From Anabaena sp. UHCC 0204 (GTDB lineage Bacteria > Cyanobacteriota > Cyanobacteriia > Cyanobacteriales > Nostocaceae): 64,000 bases of DNA. The stretch is from positions 168,824 to 232,823 of the forward strand of contig NZ_VIKW01000001.1 in NCBI RefSeq assembly GCF_009711975.1. The letters run 5' to 3'. Position numbers and translations under genes: made by a program. The first letter of the stretch is position 1, and every line of letters begins with the position of its first letter. The notes under the pieces are model-generated. The model had not been told where the DNA came from, did not search any database, and saw only the letters and a program-made list of their open reading frames with translations. Shown here in pieces: positions 9,843 through 18,771 of this stretch.

Positions 9843-10421
9843 CTACTTAATTTTCTGTTTAATGAAAGTCACAATTTGATTAAGCTGTTTCTTCAAGCCA
9901 TCAATTTCTACTTGCATCTTGACAATTTTATCATTTAGTGATTTTATTTCAGCGGATGAATCTACTCCATTCACAGATGGATTCGCTGGAGTTGATTGAT
10001 TGTTTCCAGGAATAACCAGGGATGGATTTAAGTCTTTGCGCTCTTTTTTGGACTTAACCATTGCTGACTTAATCGCACCAATGAGTTGCTTTTGGTCAAA
10101 AGGTTTGCCCAGAAATTCAAAATATTCAAATGGTTCTAGGAGTTTTTCCGTCACCTCTTCCTTCCGTCCGGACATAATCACCAAAGGGATTTTCCGTAAC
10201 TCTGGTTGAGCTTGAATGTTCTGGAAAACATCCCAACCACTCATTTTTGGCAACAGAAAATCCAGCATGATTAAGCTGACTTTTTCCTTGAGGATGAGAT
10301 TGTATCCTTCTAACCCATCTTTTGCTTCTATTACCTCAAAATTACCCGGAGGTAACATTTCTCGTACTTTCACCCTGACAACGGTAGTGTCGTCAATAAC
10401 TAAAATTTTGTTACTTGCCAC
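9843..10421 (-). CDS. Response regulator with coiled-coil tail
   Basis: 192 residues. Receiver domain at about 4-120: acidic pair in VIDDTTVV, phospho-Asp in LIMLDFLLPKMSGW, Thr/Ser position in VIMSGRKE and Lys in FLGKPFDQ. It is followed by a Pro/Asn-rich linker and a heptad coiled coil (KSLNDKIVKMQVEIDGLKKQ) to the C-terminus. No DNA-binding output domain, so it acts by protein contact. It lies 160 bp upstream of the kinase at 8368 and is transcribed in the same direction, so one signalling unit is likely. Confidence 0.88.
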   Translation of the reverse strand: MASNKILVIDDTTVVRVKVREMLPPGNFEVIEAKDGLEGYNLILKEKVSLIMLDFLLPKMSGWDVFQNIQAQPELRKIPLVIMSGRKEEVTEKLLEPFEYFEFLGKPFDQKQLIGAIKSAMVKSKKERKDLNPSLVIPGNNQSTPANPSVNGVDSSAEIKSLNDKIVKMQVEIDGLKKQLNQIVTFIKQKIK

Positions 10422-10662
10422 AACTGATTACTCTACTAAAAACTTTATGTTTAGATGGCGGATTGCTGATTGCTTTTAAGAATTCTCTCACTATATCCAA
10501 AATTTATGTAGATTGGGGAAGAGTATTTTCTAGTACAAACTTAAAAAACACAAGTATTGTGTGAAACCTCTACTGACGTGCTGATCAATTTGTATCATAA
10601 TTATGGACTTACTCACGAACGGTAGGAAAACTAACTACAGAGAACATACAGATTACAGAGAT

Positions 10663-11559
10663 ATGAACTCTCCCAAACAAGTTGATATCAAGTCAGAAAT
10701 TATAAATATGCCTAGCTGGTTGCGTCGCCCCCTGGGCAAAGCCAGTGAAATCTCTACTGTCCAACGTATCATTAAGCAGCGTCAAATTCATACAATTTGT
10801 GAAGAAGGGCGTTGTCCGAATCGGGGTGAATGCTACGCCCAAAAAACGGCGACTTTTTTATTGATGGGTCCAACTTGCACACGCGCCTGTGCTTTTTGTC
10901 AAGTAGATAAAGGTCATGCCCCCATGGCTTTAGATGAGGAAGAACCGCAAAAAGTAGCCGAATCGGTACAGCTTTTAGGATTACGGTATGTGGTGTTAAC
11001 TTCTGTCGCCCGTGATGATTTGGCTGATGGGGGTGCTGGTCATTTCGTCAAGACCATGGAGACTATTCGCCAATTAAATCCAGAAAGTCAAATTGAAGTG
11101 CTAACACCAGATTTTTGGGGTGGCGCGGGGTTGTCAGGCCAACTTCGCAGTATAGAGATGATTGTCCAGGCTCAACCAGCTTGTTTTAATCATAATGTTG
11201 AAACTGTCCGCAGGTTAACTCCGAGAGTACGTCGGGGGGCAAAATACGATCGCTCTTTGGCAGTATTAGCAACAGTTAAAGAATTTAATCCCACGATTCC
11301 TACTAAGTCGGGTCTGATGGTGGGACATGGAGAAACCATAGCGGAATTAATTGAAACAATGGCGGATTTGCAATCTGTAAAATGCGATCGCCTCACCATT
11401 GGTCAGTATATGCGTCCTTCTTTAGATCATCTCCCAGTCCAAAAATATTGGACACCAGCCGAATTTGCAGAACTCGGTAATATAGCCAAGAACATGGGAT
11501 TTAATCATGTTCGTTCAGGTCCCCTAGTCCGCAGTTCCTATCACGCTGGGGAGGATTGA
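10663..11559 (+). CDS. lipA: Lipoyl synthase
   Basis: Radical-SAM enzyme that inserts two sulfurs into octanoyl groups on E2 and H proteins. The auxiliary cluster cysteines are in [12 protein letters not shown], the radical-SAM CxxxCxxC in CTRACAFC and the C-terminal RSSY in [11 protein letters not shown]. The frame extends to an ATG at 10603, but the added 20 residues are hydrophilic and unlike LipA, and the ATG at 10663 gives 298 residues, nearer the family length. The sequence ([10 protein letters not shown]..., FCQVDKG) is the cyanobacterial second LipA type. Cyanobacteria often carry two lipA genes. Confidence 0.93.
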   Translation: MNSPKQVDIKSEIINMPSWLRRPLGKASEISTVQRIIKQRQIHTICEEGRCPNRGECYAQKTATFLLMGPTCTRACAFCQVDKGHAPMALDEEEPQKVAESVQLLGLRYVVLTSVARDDLADGGAGHFVKTMETIRQLNPESQIEVLTPDFWGGAGLSGQLRSIEMIVQAQPACFNHNVETVRRLTPRVRRGAKYDRSLAVLATVKEFNPTIPTKSGLMVGHGETIAELIETMADLQSVKCDRLTIGQYMRPSLDHLPVQKYWTPAEFAELGNIAKNMGFNHVRSGPLVRSSYHAGED

Positions 11560-11570
11560 AGGGCAGGTAA

Positions 11571-11603
11571 AAATTGACAATTGACAATTGACAATTGATA
11601 ATT
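11571..11603. repeat. STRR tract (ATTGACA units)
   Basis: Four to five tandem heptamers of the AATTGAC type directly after the lipA stop codon. Confidence 0.75.
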
Positions 11604-11697
11604 ACCTCTGCCTTACAAAAATATTTTTAAAGAATTTGTGAAATTGGTGCATCAGTTTGCTATTTCTTAAAAAGTCACGAAATTAGGAGAACCGCTT

Positions 11698-11817
11698 ATG
11701 ACCGCTAAAGGAAAACCCGCTGCTAAACCTTCCTACGCTTTCCGTACAGGTTGGGCATTGCTACTTTTGGCTATTAACTTCTTAGTAGCAGCTTACTACT
11801 TCAACATCATTCAATAG
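11698..11817 (+). CDS. psaX: Photosystem I 4.8 kDa protein PsaX
   Basis: A 39-residue ORF from ATG 11698 with TAGGAGA upstream. The product has a short basic N-terminus (MTAKGKPAAKPSYAFRTGW) and a single membrane helix (ALLLLAINFLVAAYYF), ending NIIQ. This is the PsaX pattern, a one-helix peripheral subunit of cyanobacterial photosystem I found in only some lineages, including Nostocales. Its stop codon is 21 bp from the convergent permease stop. The gene is too short for most ORF filters and easily missed. Confidence 0.9.
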   Translation: MTAKGKPAAKPSYAFRTGWALLLLAINFLVAAYYFNIIQ

Positions 11818-11838
11818 TTAGAAGTAGACTGGTGCTGC

Positions 11839-12708
11839 TTAAATCGTGCCTTTGAATAAACCCTTGGGGCGAATAAGCAGCACCAAAATCATGATTAATA
11901 GAGCTACACCTTGTTTATACTGTGAACCTAGCCAAGGGGTACTGACTTCTTGAGCAATACCAATAATAAAAGCCGCAGCGATCGCTCCGTAAGGATTACC
12001 AATTCCCCCCAAAATTACCGAAGCAAATAAGGGTAAAATCAAAAACCAGCCCATATTCGGACGCACGGCTGTAATTAGCCCGTACATACTGCCACCTAAA
12101 GAAGTGAATGTACCAGCAATTATCCAAGTCCAGAGAATTACCCGATCAACATTAATACCAGAAACTCTAGCTAAATCTAAATCATCGGCTACTGCCCGCA
12201 TCGCTTTGCCAATTTTGGTATTTTGCAACAGGTAGTGAAGTGATAAAATCGCCAGGATAGCTAATACCAGTACCAATAATTGATTTTGTGGTACTTTTAA
12301 TGTCCCAAATTCTAAAGCAGGGATAACAGGTAAATTATAGTTTTGGTTTTTACCACCCCAGATAAAAATGATCCCATTGCGGAGGAATAAGGCCAGACCA
12401 ATGGAGATAATTATTAATGTTGTCGAAGTAGCACGAATAGACCGCATTTTTGACCACAGCAACTTCTCCGCGAGTAGCATTCCTCCCACTGTCCCCAAAG
12501 CAGCTACGATCATTGACAGCCAAATATTTAAACCCATACCATTGACCATGAAAGTCAGATAAGCGCCCAAGGTGAGAAAATCACCATGAGCAAAGTTAGA
12601 TAATCGTAAAATCCCATAGGTAAGGGTAAGTCCCACGGCTGCTAAGGCAATAATGCTACCTACAGCAATACCATTGATAATTAATTGAGCAAATTGTTGT
12701 ATATCCAT
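11839..12708 (-). CDS. Branched-chain/neutral amino acid ABC transporter permease (LivH family)
   Basis: 289 residues with about eight hydrophobic segments. Typical LivH blocks are present: GSIIALAAVGLTLTYGILRLSNFAHGDF (start of the fold), AMRAVADDLDLARVSGINVD (the coupling helix that meets the ATPase), and GGIGNPYGAIAAAFIIGIAQE. In Anabaena, the family member NatD belongs to the NatABCDE neutral amino acid transporter, and this could be its orthologue. No ATPase, second permease or binding protein lies beside it here, so the substrate is unproven. A dispersed NatABCDE arrangement would fit. Confidence 0.88.
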   Translation of the reverse strand: MDIQQFAQLIINGIAVGSIIALAAVGLTLTYGILRLSNFAHGDFLTLGAYLTFMVNGMGLNIWLSMIVAALGTVGGMLLAEKLLWSKMRSIRATSTTLIIISIGLALFLRNGIIFIWGGKNQNYNLPVIPALEFGTLKVPQNQLLVLVLAILAILSLHYLLQNTKIGKAMRAVADDLDLARVSGINVDRVILWTWIIAGTFTSLGGSMYGLITAVRPNMGWFLILPLFASVILGGIGNPYGAIAAAFIIGIAQEVSTPWLGSQYKQGVALLIMILVLLIRPKGLFKGTI

Positions 12709-12928
12709 AATTATGAAGTTACGATGAAGTCATGATAAAGTTACGATGAAGTGGCTGTTGCGAAAATAGGTAGTAAGTGATTTCCTTCAATCATCTTGGG
12801 GATCTTCGTCACATTCAGCACTACCAGTGATAGGTTATATATAAAAAGCATTCGTAGGGTAATATACATAAATACTGTTTACATTTTCATTTGTGAGCAG
12901 AATATTTTTTTCAGCGGTCTAGTTGACC

Positions 12929-14749
12929 ATGCAACAGTCTTCAAGCTTACCAGAACGAAACTCAAAAATAGACGGAAAGCCTCTTTTGACAACAATTGAA
13001 CACCTACGGCATCAGTTGTGGTTGGAAAGCAGCTTAAACAAGTTGCAGATTCGCCTCAAGGATTATCTAATTTCTGTGGCTACTACGACTCAATTAGGAA
13101 TAGCTCCAGAAGCAGAAATTTTCCGAATAGTTGTTAATGAACTTCATACGGCTTTCAGTGATAGTTTAATTGCGTTTACCCAGTGTATCGTAGGCATTGC
13201 CATATTTGAACCACAGCAACTAGTTGGTCAAATTTCCTATATTTCCTACTCACCATATTCAGCATCATTAACTCCCAAAGTGGAGGGAATCTCCCCAACA
13301 GCCAAGAACTTAAGCATCCGATTACATAAATCTATCAAGCTCAAAGATGTGCAACAAATGGAGACACAACAACTCCAAAGTGCTTGGTATTTATTTGGAG
13401 ATACTCAGGGGGTAAGAGGTTGGTTGATAATGAATACAAGCAGTTTTTCACCAGATTGCAGATTATTTAAAGATGCCTTTGCACCTCTAAAGTTACAACT
13501 AATTACAAAAAGTGTAGAAAATTGCCGTACCGCTTTAGCACAACTTAAACAAATACAATCTCGGCAGCAAGATTGTCAACAGTTGGCAAACTTCAATCAA
13601 GAACTAGAACGCACTAATCAACTCAAAAATCAATTTTTAGCTAATACTAGTCACGAAATCCGCACACCTCTAAGTTCTATTATTGGTTTTACCCATTTGC
13701 TTTTAGCACAGGGTTATGAACCTGAAAAAGCCCGTCATCAAGAATATTTACGGATTATTCAATCTAGTGGTAAGCATTTACTCGGACTAATTAATGATAT
13801 TTTGGATCTTTCCAAAATTGAAGCTAATCAGCTAGAAGTGCAATGGGAAATTATTGACGTTTCTACTGTATGCCGGAATGTTTTAGCTTTAGTAAAAGAG
13901 AAAGCCGCTAATAAAGGTTTAACGCTGCGTTTAGAAATTGAAACAGATATTAAAAATGTGATAGCCGATCCTTTGCGACTCAAGCAAATGCTGTTAAATT
14001 TACTCTTCAATGGGGTTAAGTTTACCACAAAAGGGACTGTAGGGTTACAGGTTGCTAGTCAAGAAGGATTTTTGCGGTTTACTGTTTGGGATACTGGTAC
14101 AGGAATCTCTCTTGAAGATCAAGCTTTACTATTTCGTCCCTATAGTCAAGTTGTTAACCCCGCAGTCGGACGGAATGAAGGTACAGGTTTGGGGTTAGTA
14201 GTGACTCAAAAATTGGCAGAAATTCATGGTGGTTCTTTAGAGTTAGAATCTGTAGTTAATCAAGGTTCTCGTTTTAGTATTTTATTACCTCTTAAGCCTA
14301 CAGGAAAAGTTTTAGCTGCTATAGAAACAACAGCAGAATATGATTTAGAAGTGGTAAGTCGTTCTTGTATTGATGATAGTAAGATTTCGGCTACTGTAAT
14401 TTTGTTAGTGGAAGATGATTTACCTAATGGGGAATTAATGGGGATTTATTTGAGAAGGTTAGGATATCAAGTTAGCTGGGTGAGGAATGGGGAACAAATG
14501 TGGACTAATCTCCAAGAAATCGCACCTGATGTGATTTTAATGGATGTGAGTTTACCTGATGCGAATGGTTTAGATTTGGTGCAAAAATTACGAAACAATT
14601 CCCAATATCAACACATACCAATTATTGCTCAAACAGCAATGGCGATGAAGGGAGATAGAGAGATTTGTCTAGCTGCGGGTGCTAATGAATATATTTGTAA
14701 ACCGATTGATTTACAAGTTTTAGCTAGTTTGGTAGCAAAGTATGGCTAA
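12929..14749 (+). CDS. Hybrid sensor histidine kinase (HisKA-HATPase-REC)
   Basis: 606 residues from the ATG at 12929. The N-terminal 215 residues resemble a GAF-type sensor region and carry no membrane segment. A coiled coil leads to HisKA with the phospho-His in FLANTSHEIRTPLSSIIGF. The ATPase domain shows N box (LLNLLFNGVKFT; the usual second Asn is Gly), G1 (VWDTGTGIS) and G2 (EGTGLGLVV). A C-terminal receiver has phospho-Asp in VILMDVSLPDANGL and Lys in YICKPIDLQ. It is cytoplasmic and has no linked regulator gene. The signal is unknown. Confidence 0.9.
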   Translation: MQQSSSLPERNSKIDGKPLLTTIEHLRHQLWLESSLNKLQIRLKDYLISVATTTQLGIAPEAEIFRIVVNELHTAFSDSLIAFTQCIVGIAIFEPQQLVGQISYISYSPYSASLTPKVEGISPTAKNLSIRLHKSIKLKDVQQMETQQLQSAWYLFGDTQGVRGWLIMNTSSFSPDCRLFKDAFAPLKLQLITKSVENCRTALAQLKQIQSRQQDCQQLANFNQELERTNQLKNQFLANTSHEIRTPLSSIIGFTHLLLAQGYEPEKARHQEYLRIIQSSGKHLLGLINDILDLSKIEANQLEVQWEIIDVSTVCRNVLALVKEKAANKGLTLRLEIETDIKNVIADPLRLKQMLLNLLFNGVKFTTKGTVGLQVASQEGFLRFTVWDTGTGISLEDQALLFRPYSQVVNPAVGRNEGTGLGLVVTQKLAEIHGGSLELESVVNQGSRFSILLPLKPTGKVLAAIETTAEYDLEVVSRSCIDDSKISATVILLVEDDLPNGELMGIYLRRLGYQVSWVRNGEQMWTNLQEIAPDVILMDVSLPDANGLDLVQKLRNNSQYQHIPIIAQTAMAMKGDREICLAAGANEYICKPIDLQVLASLVAKYG

Positions 14750-14848
14750 TTATCTGAATCAGACAATAAAATCCTTGAATTCTGAGTATCGTGATTTAGA
14801 CAATAAGTAGGCAGGCAAAATTAATTATATAAAAGATTTGGATTTAAT

Positions 14849-14911
14849 GTAGGGGTAGCGCCCCCGTGCCTACCCCGGTATTTGGGGCAACCACAGGGGG
14901 TTTGCCCCTAC
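14849..14911. repeat. GTAGGGGC-type palindromic repeat
   Basis: Starts GTAGGGGTAGCGCCCCC and ends GGGGGTTTGCCCCTAC, giving inverted ends that can fold into a long GC-rich hairpin in an AT-rich gap. The same GTAGGGG...CCCCTAC logic appears at 2437-2464 and inside the 109-bp MITE copies. Confidence 0.6.
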
Positions 14912-14958
14912 AAAATTGATTGATTTAGGGATTTTTAAAGTACAGGATGATTATTTCT

Positions 14959-15125
14959 AATTATTTGTCTGCATCAGGATTTGTAGGATTTAAGGATGTA
15001 CAGGATGATTATTTCTAGTGACTATTAATTTTATAGATTACTTTGGAAATAAAAATCCTGGAAATCTTTTAATCCTGTACTTCGACTTCGCTCAGTAACC
15101 AAAAATCCTGATTCAGACAATAATT
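14959..15125. repeat. GTCTGAATCAGGATT inverted-repeat element, full copy
   Basis: Left end AATTATTTGTCTGCATCAGG and right end CCTGATTCAGACAATAATT are inverted copies. Inside, AGGATTTAAGGATGTACAGG pairs with the later TTTTAATCCTGTAC. Further copies lie at 26325-26446 and 29025-29066, so this is a dispersed MITE-like family. Confidence 0.65.
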
Positions 15126-15167
15126 GGTTAAAATAGAAGTGGTTAGGCGTTATGGGGTTTGAGTAGG

Positions 15168-15983
15168 ATGAGTGGGATAGAAAAACTGGAGCAGTTAAAA
15201 GATTTATTTACAGAAATGGAGCAGGCTTTGATAGCCTATTCTGGGGGTGTTGATAGTACACTGGTAGCGAAGATTGCTTATGATGTATTAGGCGATCGCG
15301 CGTTAGCTGTCACAGCAGTTTCTCCTTCTCTATTACCAGAAGAGTTAGAAGACGCAAAAATTCAAGCCGCAACTATTGGAATTGCTCATAAAATTGTCCA
15401 AACCCAGGAAATGGACAATCCTAATTACACTTCTAACCCGGTAAATCGTTGTTATTTTTGTAAAAGTGAATTACACGATACCCTCAAACCTTTGGCTTTA
15501 GAACTAGGTTATCCCTATGTCGTAGATGGTGTAAATGCTGACGATTTACATGATTATCGCCCCGGAATTCAAGCTGCAAAAGAAAGAGGTGCGCGATCGC
15601 CTTTAGCAGAAATTGGTGTCTCTAAAGCCGAAGTTCGACAAATCTCCCAACATTTGGGTTTATCTTGGTGGGATAAACCGGCTCAACCTTGTTTAAGTTC
15701 TCGCTTTCCCTACGGTGAAGAAATTACCATCGCTAAATTACAGCGCGTCGGTAGAGCCGAAATTTATTTGCGAAATCTGGGTTGGCAAAATTTACGGGTA
15801 CGCTCAGAAGGTGATACAGCCAAAATTGAACTATCACCAGATCAAATTAAAGATTTTGTCTCAACTACAGATTTACCAACTCTAGTATCCGCATTTCAAA
15901 ACTGGGGATTTATCTACGTCACCTTGGATTTAGAAGGTTATCGTAGCGGCAAACTCAATCAAGTTTTACAACCTCTGCTTTGA
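15168..15983 (+). CDS. larE: ATP-dependent sulfur transferase LarE family
   Basis: 271 residues from ATG 15168 (a TTG at 15159 is possible). PP-loop ATPase motif SGGVDST at about residues 25-31 and NADD/DYRPG blocks typical of LarE. LarE adenylates the pyridinium dicarboxylate mononucleotide and transfers sulfur to build the nickel-pincer cofactor. Three cysteines are visible: a CxxC in NRCYFCKSEL and one in PCLSSRFPYG. In T. maritima LarE three such cysteines hold a [4Fe-4S] cluster, so this is likely the cluster-type rather than the sacrificial single-Cys type. No larB, larC or larA is adjacent. Confidence 0.9.
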   Translation: MSGIEKLEQLKDLFTEMEQALIAYSGGVDSTLVAKIAYDVLGDRALAVTAVSPSLLPEELEDAKIQAATIGIAHKIVQTQEMDNPNYTSNPVNRCYFCKSELHDTLKPLALELGYPYVVDGVNADDLHDYRPGIQAAKERGARSPLAEIGVSKAEVRQISQHLGLSWWDKPAQPCLSSRFPYGEEITIAKLQRVGRAEIYLRNLGWQNLRVRSEGDTAKIELSPDQIKDFVSTTDLPTLVSAFQNWGFIYVTLDLEGYRSGKLNQVLQPLL

Positions 15984-15995
15984 AGGAGAAAAAAA

Positions 15996-16074
15996 GCCAA
16001 AAAATTCTTCTTTCTCAATCCTCGCACTTCCAGAGCAAGGTAATTGTCAATTATCAATTGTCAATTATCAATTG
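15996..16074. repeat. GCCAAAAAATTC block plus STRR tail
   Basis: GCCAAAAAATTCTTC, TTTCTCAATCCTC and a trailing TTGTCAATTATCAA tract follow the larE stop. The same ordered block recurs at 22566-22690 (right after the CRISPR array) and 59543-59598. Confidence 0.7.
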
Positions 16075-17184
16075 TCTTTGAGCAACTCTAGTTTCTATTT
16101 GCTCAAGTGCAGATTGCCATACCTCATATCCAGCGCGAGATAAATGCAATCCATCAGTAGTTAATTCCGAACGCATATTACCATCCAAATCTGTAAACCA
16201 ATTGTGAATATTTAGATAATTAGCTCCTTGCTTTCTGGCAATTAAAGCGATTTGAGTATTAATATGACGAATACGACTATTAGCGATTCTCTGAGAACGT
16301 ACAGGTAAAATAGATTGGACAATAATCTGGCTTGAGGGGTGACTCTGGCGTAAGTTGTGAATAATGCGGTGTAAATTCAGCAAAATTGACTTGTCAGTAG
16401 CACCTTTACGTAAATCATTAATACCAATCATTACATAAATTGCATCCGGCTTGGTGGACGAAAAAGCCGACAATCGTTTCAAGACACCCTGGGAAGTATC
16501 TCCAGATATGCCTTGATTTAGCCATAATTTACCCGTAGGTAGTTTTTCTTTCGGAAACCATAAACTTAAAGAATCACCTACCAAGACGCTCAAACGATTT
16601 GCACCTTGGCCTTTAGTCACGGCGTTAGCTTCCATCGCTAATAAGCTTTTCCAGTCTTGATAAGTTAGTTTAGATGTTTTGTGTAAATTCCGGGCTGATG
16701 CTAAATTTTCATAATCATTAGTCCGGGTATAAATTTGACCACTTCTCAACGAAGCTATTCTATGCTGATAAAGTTCACTACCAGAAGCTGGTACGGATCT
16801 AGCTTTAGCTGGTTGGAAATTGAAAGATGATTTAATCGGAGTTGATGAACTATTCTTAGAGGTAATTTTTCTAGAAATGGAAGATTTTCCTGATTTAGCT
16901 AAAGTGCGATCGCTAAATTCTGGTAAAGCAATTTCCTTAGAGGCCATTTTCTCCGTCTCATAGGATTGGAAACCCTGTGCTAAATCCAATAAAGTGCGAT
17001 CGCTAAATTCTGGTAAAGCAATCTCCTGATGAGATGGTTTTTCGATGTCATGAAACTGAAAACCTTGTACCAAATCCAATAAAGACAAAGAACCTTCGGG
17101 AAGACGGGGTATTTGTGGTAGTGCTGATGCGGGTATTGTTAATCCTGTTAACAAGCTTGCGGCCAACAGATAAGGTTCACTCAT
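16054..17184 (-). CDS. Secreted SGNH/GDSL-family hydrolase with N-terminal duplication
   Basis: 376 residues. A short hydrophobic N-terminus (YLLAASLLTGLTIPASA) looks like a signal peptide, although it lacks the usual basic start. Residues about 34-100 contain two copies of a roughly 35-residue unit (LLDLxQGFQ...EIALPEFSDRTL). The catalytic domain occupies the last 190 residues: block I VLVGDSLSLW (Ser), block II LNQGISGDTSQG (Gly), block III MIGINDLR (Asn), block V TDGLHLSRAGY (Asp, His). This is a complete SGNH esterase/lipase set. The substrate is unknown; periplasmic deacetylation or lipid hydrolysis is possible. Confidence 0.85.
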   Translation of the reverse strand: MSEPYLLAASLLTGLTIPASALPQIPRLPEGSLSLLDLVQGFQFHDIEKPSHQEIALPEFSDRTLLDLAQGFQSYETEKMASKEIALPEFSDRTLAKSGKSSISRKITSKNSSSTPIKSSFNFQPAKARSVPASGSELYQHRIASLRSGQIYTRTNDYENLASARNLHKTSKLTYQDWKSLLAMEANAVTKGQGANRLSVLVGDSLSLWFPKEKLPTGKLWLNQGISGDTSQGVLKRLSAFSSTKPDAIYVMIGINDLRKGATDKSILLNLHRIIHNLRQSHPSSQIIVQSILPVRSQRIANSRIRHINTQIALIARKQGANYLNIHNWFTDLDGNMRSELTTDGLHLSRAGYEVWQSALEQIETRVAQRQLIIDN

Positions 17185-17978
17185 CGTTGTTTTATTCCTT
17201 GTACGTATTCACTGCTTATCCTTATGACAGCCTTTACTAAGTGAATTCAGGAAGATTTCTGTTTCTATTGATTTGATTATTTTGTTCACAATATTTAACT
17301 TAGTTAAGCAATGTAACAACATCAAATTAGTTTATCGAAAGTCTATACCCTATGGGCAAGATTAAACAATCCTAAATTTTTGGGTTTTGGACTGCTAAAA
17401 CCTTACTACATAAGGTTTATTGCTTTTTCTCTATGTATCATGTTTCCAATCATGTTACTCTTGTAGTTTATGAAATTTTGGGAATAAAAACTATCTCATA
17501 CTTTCGGTAGATGACAATTTTTAGTAGTTTGTGGATAGAGTCATAAGAAGATTTAATAAGTCATTAAGTCAGCATAAATATTCATTTGTCAAAAATCAGC
17601 AATAAAAAGCTACAAGGTTGAATCTATAAGCTTTAAATACGCTATTAGTTTTTTGCTATATATACGTTTATTCATACCCACTAAGTACAGTGTTTTTGTA
17701 GGATACAAGCGTAAGCATACGGGGTTTATGCCCGTAGCTTAAATAACACAGTAATACAAGCCGAAGTATATAGATCCTAGAAATGCTTGCTATGACTAGG
17801 TTATGCCCGTAGACAAAAAAGTAAATTTGCAGAATTACTAGAACTGCTTGCTATTTAGAGTCTGGTTTAGACATATAAATATTTATCGAAACAAAAGCAG
17901 ATCAGTTCCAGGAATGTAGAATTACTTCGCTAAAAGTGCTAGGATTTATCCGAAGTCATTAATGTTTCCTTTTATTCC
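17185..17978. other. Long AT-rich intergenic region with interspersed direct repeats
   Basis: About 790 bp between divergent genes. Two short sequences are each present twice and interleaved: TTATGCCCGTAG (17726-17737 and 17801-17812) and TAGAAxTGCTTGCTAT (17778-17793 and 17839-17854). The first copy of TTATGCCCGTAG can pair with upstream TACGGG. No ORF supported; both flanking promoters must lie here. Confidence 0.5.
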
Positions 17979-18173
17979 GTGGCTAGAGCTAGTACAGCAA
18001 TCGGTGTTAGTCCCATCATTAAGGAGATTGTGCAAAAACAGGCACATTCAACTCGCTTAACCTTGAAAGAGGTTATCCTCATGGGAATGTTGGCAATTGA
18101 CAAGTTAGACGACCAAAGTTGTCAAGAGTTGGCGGATCAAGTTCATCAAATGCAGGTTAATGGTGAAATCTAA
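17979..18173 (+). CDS. Small helical protein of unknown function
   Basis: 64 residues from a GTG start. The sequence ARASTAIGVSPIIKEIVQKQ...STRLTLKEVILMGMLAIDKLDD reads as two or three amphipathic helices and resembles small ribbon-helix-helix or helix-turn-helix type DNA-binding proteins only in general size and composition. No strong ribosome site is seen. It stands alone, with an unusually long upstream region containing interleaved direct repeats that might be its binding sites; that link is inference. Confidence 0.5.
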   Translation: MARASTAIGVSPIIKEIVQKQAHSTRLTLKEVILMGMLAIDKLDDQSCQELADQVHQMQVNGEI

Positions 18174-18771
18174 ATCTGTAGGTAAGAGTTAAAAATCTCC
18201 AACCTCCAGTTCACAAGCTGAAATTGATAACAAGAGTGTTAGTGTGATTTATCACCTTTCTACTCTTGAATCAAACCAGAGCAATTTCCCATTTCATCAT
18301 CCTGGTCTATGTCAAAATCTATCCAACGGTGTTACCAATTTTCAGTAACAACTCCCGTTGAGTTAGGACTCACGAAGGGATCTAGTTTTAGATCCCCTGC
18401 ATCTGTCGAAAATTAAATAGAAAACTCAGCGCAAGCTTGGGGTAACTGTGCTAGATCAATTTTGATTCTTGTCGTTTTGCAGCGACATAAATAAGCACTG
18501 TTAAATTCACTATTAGCAATTTCTCATAAATTCTGTGGAATTGCTTTCTGATTCTCCTCTGGGGGTTGATTCAGAAATATTACGTCCAATTCGTAAAGTA
18601 TTAAGCTTTATAGCCATTATTAAGTAGTTCTTGCTTAATCTGTCTATAAGGCTTTAATATTTTGCGGTTGTCTACTAAATCAAGTTATCTAATTGGTGAT
18701 TGGTAATTGGTGATTGGTGATTGGTGATTGGTGATTGGTGATAAAATTCTAGTTATTATCTTGATAAAAAT
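18174..18771. other. Intergenic region with hairpin and STRR tract
   Basis: About 600 bp between convergent genes. It contains a perfect hairpin GGGATCTA/TAGATCCC at 18377-18396 without a T-run, and an STRR tract at 18692-18742. No ORF or RNA gene recognised. Confidence 0.5.
18692..18742. repeat. STRR tract (ATTGGTG units)
   Basis: Seven tandem heptamers ATTGGTG with one variant (ATTGGTA), immediately downstream of the cyclase-family gene. Confidence 0.85.

Larger units (their letters stand above)
14750..15167. other. Intergenic region packed with dispersed repeats
   Basis: About 420 bp upstream of larE made largely of two repeat elements (14849-14911 and 14959-15125, listed separately). 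The last 40 bases before larE must hold its promoter or leader. No gene seen. Confidence 0.6.

Noticed and set aside
12709-12928. Short plus-strand frame overlapping the start of the hybrid kinase
   Set aside because: Out of frame with the kinase, without a family match, and explained by the promoter region.
18377-18396. Hairpin GGGATCTA/TAGATCCC considered as a terminator
   Set aside because: No T-run on either strand and far from gene ends; listed only as a hairpin within the intergenic region.
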